A stretch of 64,000 bases of DNA from the NCBI GenBank assembly GCA_034336665.1, contig CM067565.1, forward strand, positions 80,664,858-80,728,857, in the 5' to 3' direction. Shown here one piece after another: positions 60,531-64,000 of the stretch (positions within the stretch are counted from its first letter, which is position 1; every line of letters starts with the position of its first letter). Source of the DNA: Luscinia megarhynchos. Lineage: Eukaryota > Chordata > Aves > Passeriformes > Turdidae. The position numbers and the translations under genes are program-made. Below the pieces are notes generated by a model that did not search any database, was not told where the DNA came from, and saw only the letters and a program-made list of their open reading frames with translations.

Positions 60531-61129
60531 TTTCAGTCAAATGCAAAGAACAAGTTGATAGTCCCAGACATGTGTAAGTGACTTCAGTTTAATGGGCAGT
60601 GGTACGTAGGAGTCCAGACTCCTGATCTGCCTGGCCATAAACTTGATGACAGCCATGGAGGGTGATGTTCAGCTTGGACTTCTTCATTGTCAGTGACAGT
60701 AACACAAAGGGGACAATGGGCTCCAAGTGCAAGTCAGCTCATTTCAGCCAGCATTGCTTTCTGAACTATGATATGTGAGGGCCCAAAAGAGGACTGAGGA
60801 GATTCCTGACTTACTGCCATTGCGGATCGTTACTGCTGGGAGAGATTGTATAGCATCAGTCCAAATGGGTATACAGTGGCAGGGTGAATCAGTGAGTCTC
60901 GTCTCCTTGCCGTTTCAAGATGAAGAGAGGGTAGTAGAAGTGCATAGACAGATCATTTCAGCTCCTTTACCTTTTGCCTGTGGAGGAAGCACTTGGAATG
61001 TAGCTCTATTTCTTCACCTGAAAGTGCAGTGGTTTTGGAGTACTCCTTACACAGCGTTACAGACAAAGGGATTTGTGGCCATTTCTTTGGCTGAAAACTT
61101 TGAGCACGAGCTTTTCTGTAAGCTTGCTG

Positions 61130-61870
61130 AACAGTAGCCTCAGTTAGAACGCTAACCTCCTGTCATCTGAGGTTCATTAGCACAGTCTTTATCGGTTTAG
61201 CAAAAGCTATTGCCTAATGGGTCCTTGAAGATGGAGGGGCTGCATTTCTAAGTGGGAGATAGTTTCCGTGGCTGCTCTCAAGGGCCATTTTGGTAGCCCC
61301 ATCATGGCTGTCCCAAAAGTCAGGGTGCAGGAAGGAAGAAGGCCAGGAGGCATGACCCTGCTTTATCACCATACATTAACACAGCTAATTAACTTGCTTT
61401 CCATCCCCCTCCCCCCTCCCTCCTCCCTCCAAGGCGATTAATCCCCTATCAGCCTCGGTCTCCAGCCATTTGAAGAGTCTGTGTCTGCAGAGGTATTTAC
61501 AGCCCCCAGCCAGCCACCAGAGGCGAGGGCCCTTTATCAGGGCTCTAAGACAAATGGCTGCCTATCTCCCTAGTGGCCTTGCAAAATCCAGCGAAGTGCT
61601 ATGCTGTGCTGGCCACCTACTTTCACCCAGCCTCCCTTCTCCACTAACATTTCACAGATGTGACCTGAGCCCTCCCCTTTCATTGCTTAACAATAAGCAG
61701 CACCTCCCCAGCTCTGTGAAAGCCGAGAGCAAGAGCACTTTACTCCTTAGCCTGCCAAGAGCCACACGGGGACAAGGCTTTTCAAGCTGTCTCACTGAAA
61801 TCCAAACTAAAAGACTCATAATAAATGAGAGGGCAGTACTTCATGTTCGCAAGGATAAAAAGAGGTAGCA
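61130..61870. promoter_or_regulatory. Possible conserved noncoding element in RSPH9 intron 4
   Basis: This block differs from its surroundings. It has GATA-like CTTTATCAGG near 61530, a TTAATTAACTT-type homeobox core near 61386-61394, several CCATTTG/CAAATG-type E-boxes, and a C-rich run at 61403-61430. It carries an unbroken 132-codon frame (61470-61868), but that frame has no known domain and a low-complexity Ser/Leu/Pro-rich make-up. It looks more like an enhancer than an exon. This is a judgement from texture, and conservation was not tested. Confidence 0.25.
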
Positions 61871-64000
61871 AAAATGTAGACTGAAATACCTAGCATGGCT
61901 CACAGCTATCCTCATTCCTCATTAGGAGATGTGATCCCTAGGCTTGGTGAATGCATGAAACTGAGCTACAGAATCCCATGGAGTTACCTGACATTAATAC
62001 AAGTAGTTTTGACAAACAAGCTTTAGAATACAGTGTTAGTGAATGAGAAAACCAGATGAGTGTGCATCAGAACAGTAGGATTTCTGACCTGAAAATCGAA
62101 CCCAGTAGCTGGCTTAATGGGTTGTTAGTGAAAGCATTGGTACCTGAATTTCTCTGTTCAAACTGAAGTCAGCAATGCCCAGAAATAATTCCAGGATGAT
62201 TTTAGCTGCTGCCTTCCAGCAGGGTGCACTATGGTGCCAGCATTGTCAGTGCTGAGCACAGAAAAAGAAACTATGGAAAAGTAAAATGAGAAAGAAAATC
62301 ACCAAGAGCAGCATCAAATCAAGGAAAAGGTATGTCCTAAGTTTCCAGACTGTGTCTGGAACTGGCCTCCTGAACTGTAGGTATAGAGAAGATATTCTCT
62401 CCATTTCAAGCTTAGCCAATTTCTGGAATGGTCACTAGGCTTTTCAATGGCTTTCTCAGCATCCATAGAGATCATATGCTTGTGGAATGGACATACTCTA
62501 TATATAATGTTAAGATGTTATAAATGCTAAGAAGTTAACATTCTTAAAAAGTAGAGTCACTCAATTTTTGCCAGTGATGTGTAGAGGCTGTTAAAGCCAT
62601 TCTTGCAGAGACCCAAGAAAGTTGCCTGGGAGCAAGACAAGATGCTGTCCCTCCTACAAGCTGGGGTGCTGCCAGCTCAGGAGTTCAAGATCAGACTGGA
62701 ACCTCTCATGTGGCAGCATGGTAGGAGGACTCCTGAGCCAGCAGCTAGTATTAGACTGGCTGATCATGGTGTGCTTTGATTACTGGAAAGGAGCCTGTTT
62801 TCCTTGGGCTTTGTATCTATGGGTAATAAAGCAGCATATTCACTGCTTTTGGGTCCTGGGTCTATATCACCTCAGGGGTATTGTTTAGTCAGACCTTGGA
62901 TGAGTTTATACTGGAACAGGGCTGCTCATCAACTGAGAGCTGTGGTGGAGTCCTTCATCCTCCAGGCTGCTGTAGAGAAAGAATGAGGACAGAAGCAGAA
63001 TCTTTGTAGCAACTTTCCAGGGTTGAAAAGGGTTTTATTTAAAGGGTTTTTTTCTCCCCAGTGAAAGAAATCATGACCCACCCTGTCTCCATTTAAGCTT
63101 TTGGTTCCTTGGACATAAAAAGGAAATTAACTTCTTGCTAAAATGATGGGAAATGCTGATAAAGCCTTATAGAACCAGAAGCTTCAGGTTTATCACCACA
63201 TCAGTCAGCCTTGGCCTAACTTTTTCTCTAGGGAATGATGAAAAATTACTTGGGGAAATCCTAGGACAGTTTGTATGTCACTGAAGTCAGAACGAGGTCA
63301 GCTTTTGCTAGGAGCAATCTGTTTCTGAAGGGGCTCCAAGGAGTGGCAGCTCCTGCCTGTGCAGTCATTGGCATTGGTGCCAGCCCTGCTGTATAGCTTT
63401 GCTTTGCTGTTTGCTGCCCATTTGGCCACAGAGCTTTTGAAAGGAGGAAGCCAATGGCATTATCTTGTTTTACTGTACACAAATATCATATGGATTAAAA
63501 TTCTGCATGCTGAAGGGGTGTGTGGCAGTGTGTAAAGGGGAAAGGACAAGGGACAATTCATCTTCGGGTGTATTTGTACAGCAGTTACACTGAGCAGAAG
63601 TAGCTAGGCTATCACAGGCATTAAAAGATTCTTAGCCTTGAGTGTTCAGATTTAGCACTGCACTGTGCTGGGCGGAAATGCTCAGTGTGACACTCTTCTC
63701 AGAAACTGGTAAACTCTTTGGGTAATTTGGTCCAGAATTCGTATCTAGTTTAGTACAAAAACATCAACAGTTTATAATCCGTGCCATCTGTTCCTCATCC
63801 CAAGCTCTTTTAACTAGCCTTGCTAATTTGATGATGAGGTAAGAACTACAACTGGGGGACTGACAGGGCTTGTGGACTTGCCCCTCCTGCAGGAGAGCAA
63901 ACTGGATGTGCTCTAAGCATTTGGTGGGTTTTGAATCCCAGCGTCGACTCCTTTGTGTTTTCTCAGAATTCAGAGATCAATGTGAGGTTCTTTGCCCCTA

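Larger units (their letters stand above)
55578..64000 (+). other. RSPH9: RSPH9 intron 4 (incomplete)
   Basis: This is at least 8.4 kb of noncoding sequence after a GTAAAG donor. The last RSPH9 exon was not seen. Apart from an ancient CR1 (about 59.3-60.5 kb) and a possible conserved block (about 61.1-61.9 kb), it is ordinary intronic DNA. Open frames of 101-132 codons within it have no recognised domain. A CT-rich run lies near 56465-56510 and a C-rich run near 61403-61430. The final exon is presumed to lie to the right of the window. Confidence 0.7.

Noticed and set aside
1..64000. CRISPR arrays, tRNA, rRNA, snRNA, operons and bacterial mobile elements.
   Set aside because: None was seen. 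The window is vertebrate nuclear DNA with spliced genes and LINE/LTR repeats.

Overview
This is nuclear DNA from a bird, most likely a songbird. The evidence is spliced vertebrate exons with GT/AG boundaries, a CpG-island promoter, many CR1 LINE fragments with typical avian 3' ends, and a complete avian-type ERV solo LTR. No operons, CRISPR arrays, tRNA or rRNA genes, or other prokaryotic features are visible.

Only two protein-coding genes can be supported, both on the + strand and both cut by the window. At the left edge is the terminal coding exon of PLD5 (967-1202), preceded by the end of its last intron and followed by 3' UTR. At the right is the 5' part of RSPH9 (radial spoke head protein 9 of motile cilia): four coding exons at 53505-53731, 53863-54025, 54713-54842 and 55431-55577. 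They join in frame to 222 codons plus one base. The last coding exon is not in the window, so intron 4 is at least 8.4 kb. The two genes do not act together. As I remember the human map, PLD5 is at 1q43 and RSPH9 at 6p21.1, so their adjacency fits the avian chromosome 3 arrangement.

Between them lie about 52 kb without a convincing coding exon. Regions: 1203-12000 is AT-rich PLD5 3' UTR and intergenic sequence; 12000-30000 is intergenic with a degraded LTR end (13.2 kb), a probable second LTR (16.0-16.8 kb) and a CR1 fragment (26.2 kb); 30.3-31.2 kb is a GC-richer, homeobox-site-bearing stretch that may be regulatory; 31.78-32.29 kb is a diverged tandem repeat of about 160 bp per unit; 33.9-35.3 kb looks like an ancient CR1; 37460-37981 is a solo LTR; 42.4-42.66 kb is a long pure (TCTTC)n tract; 43.2 and 52.7 kb hold minus-strand CR1 3' ends. 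RSPH9 starts in a CpG island (about 53.25-53.80 kb) with a well-formed RFX X-box just upstream of the ATG, as expected for a ciliary gene. Its intron 4 contains an ancient CR1 with a recognisable reverse-transcriptase motif and a possible conserved noncoding block near 61.1-61.9 kb.

I did not find an undescribed multi-gene system. The items most worth following up are the 160-bp tandem array, the possible regulatory blocks, the X-box promoter, and the mirror-repeat pentanucleotide tract. All family identifications are from memory without database searches.
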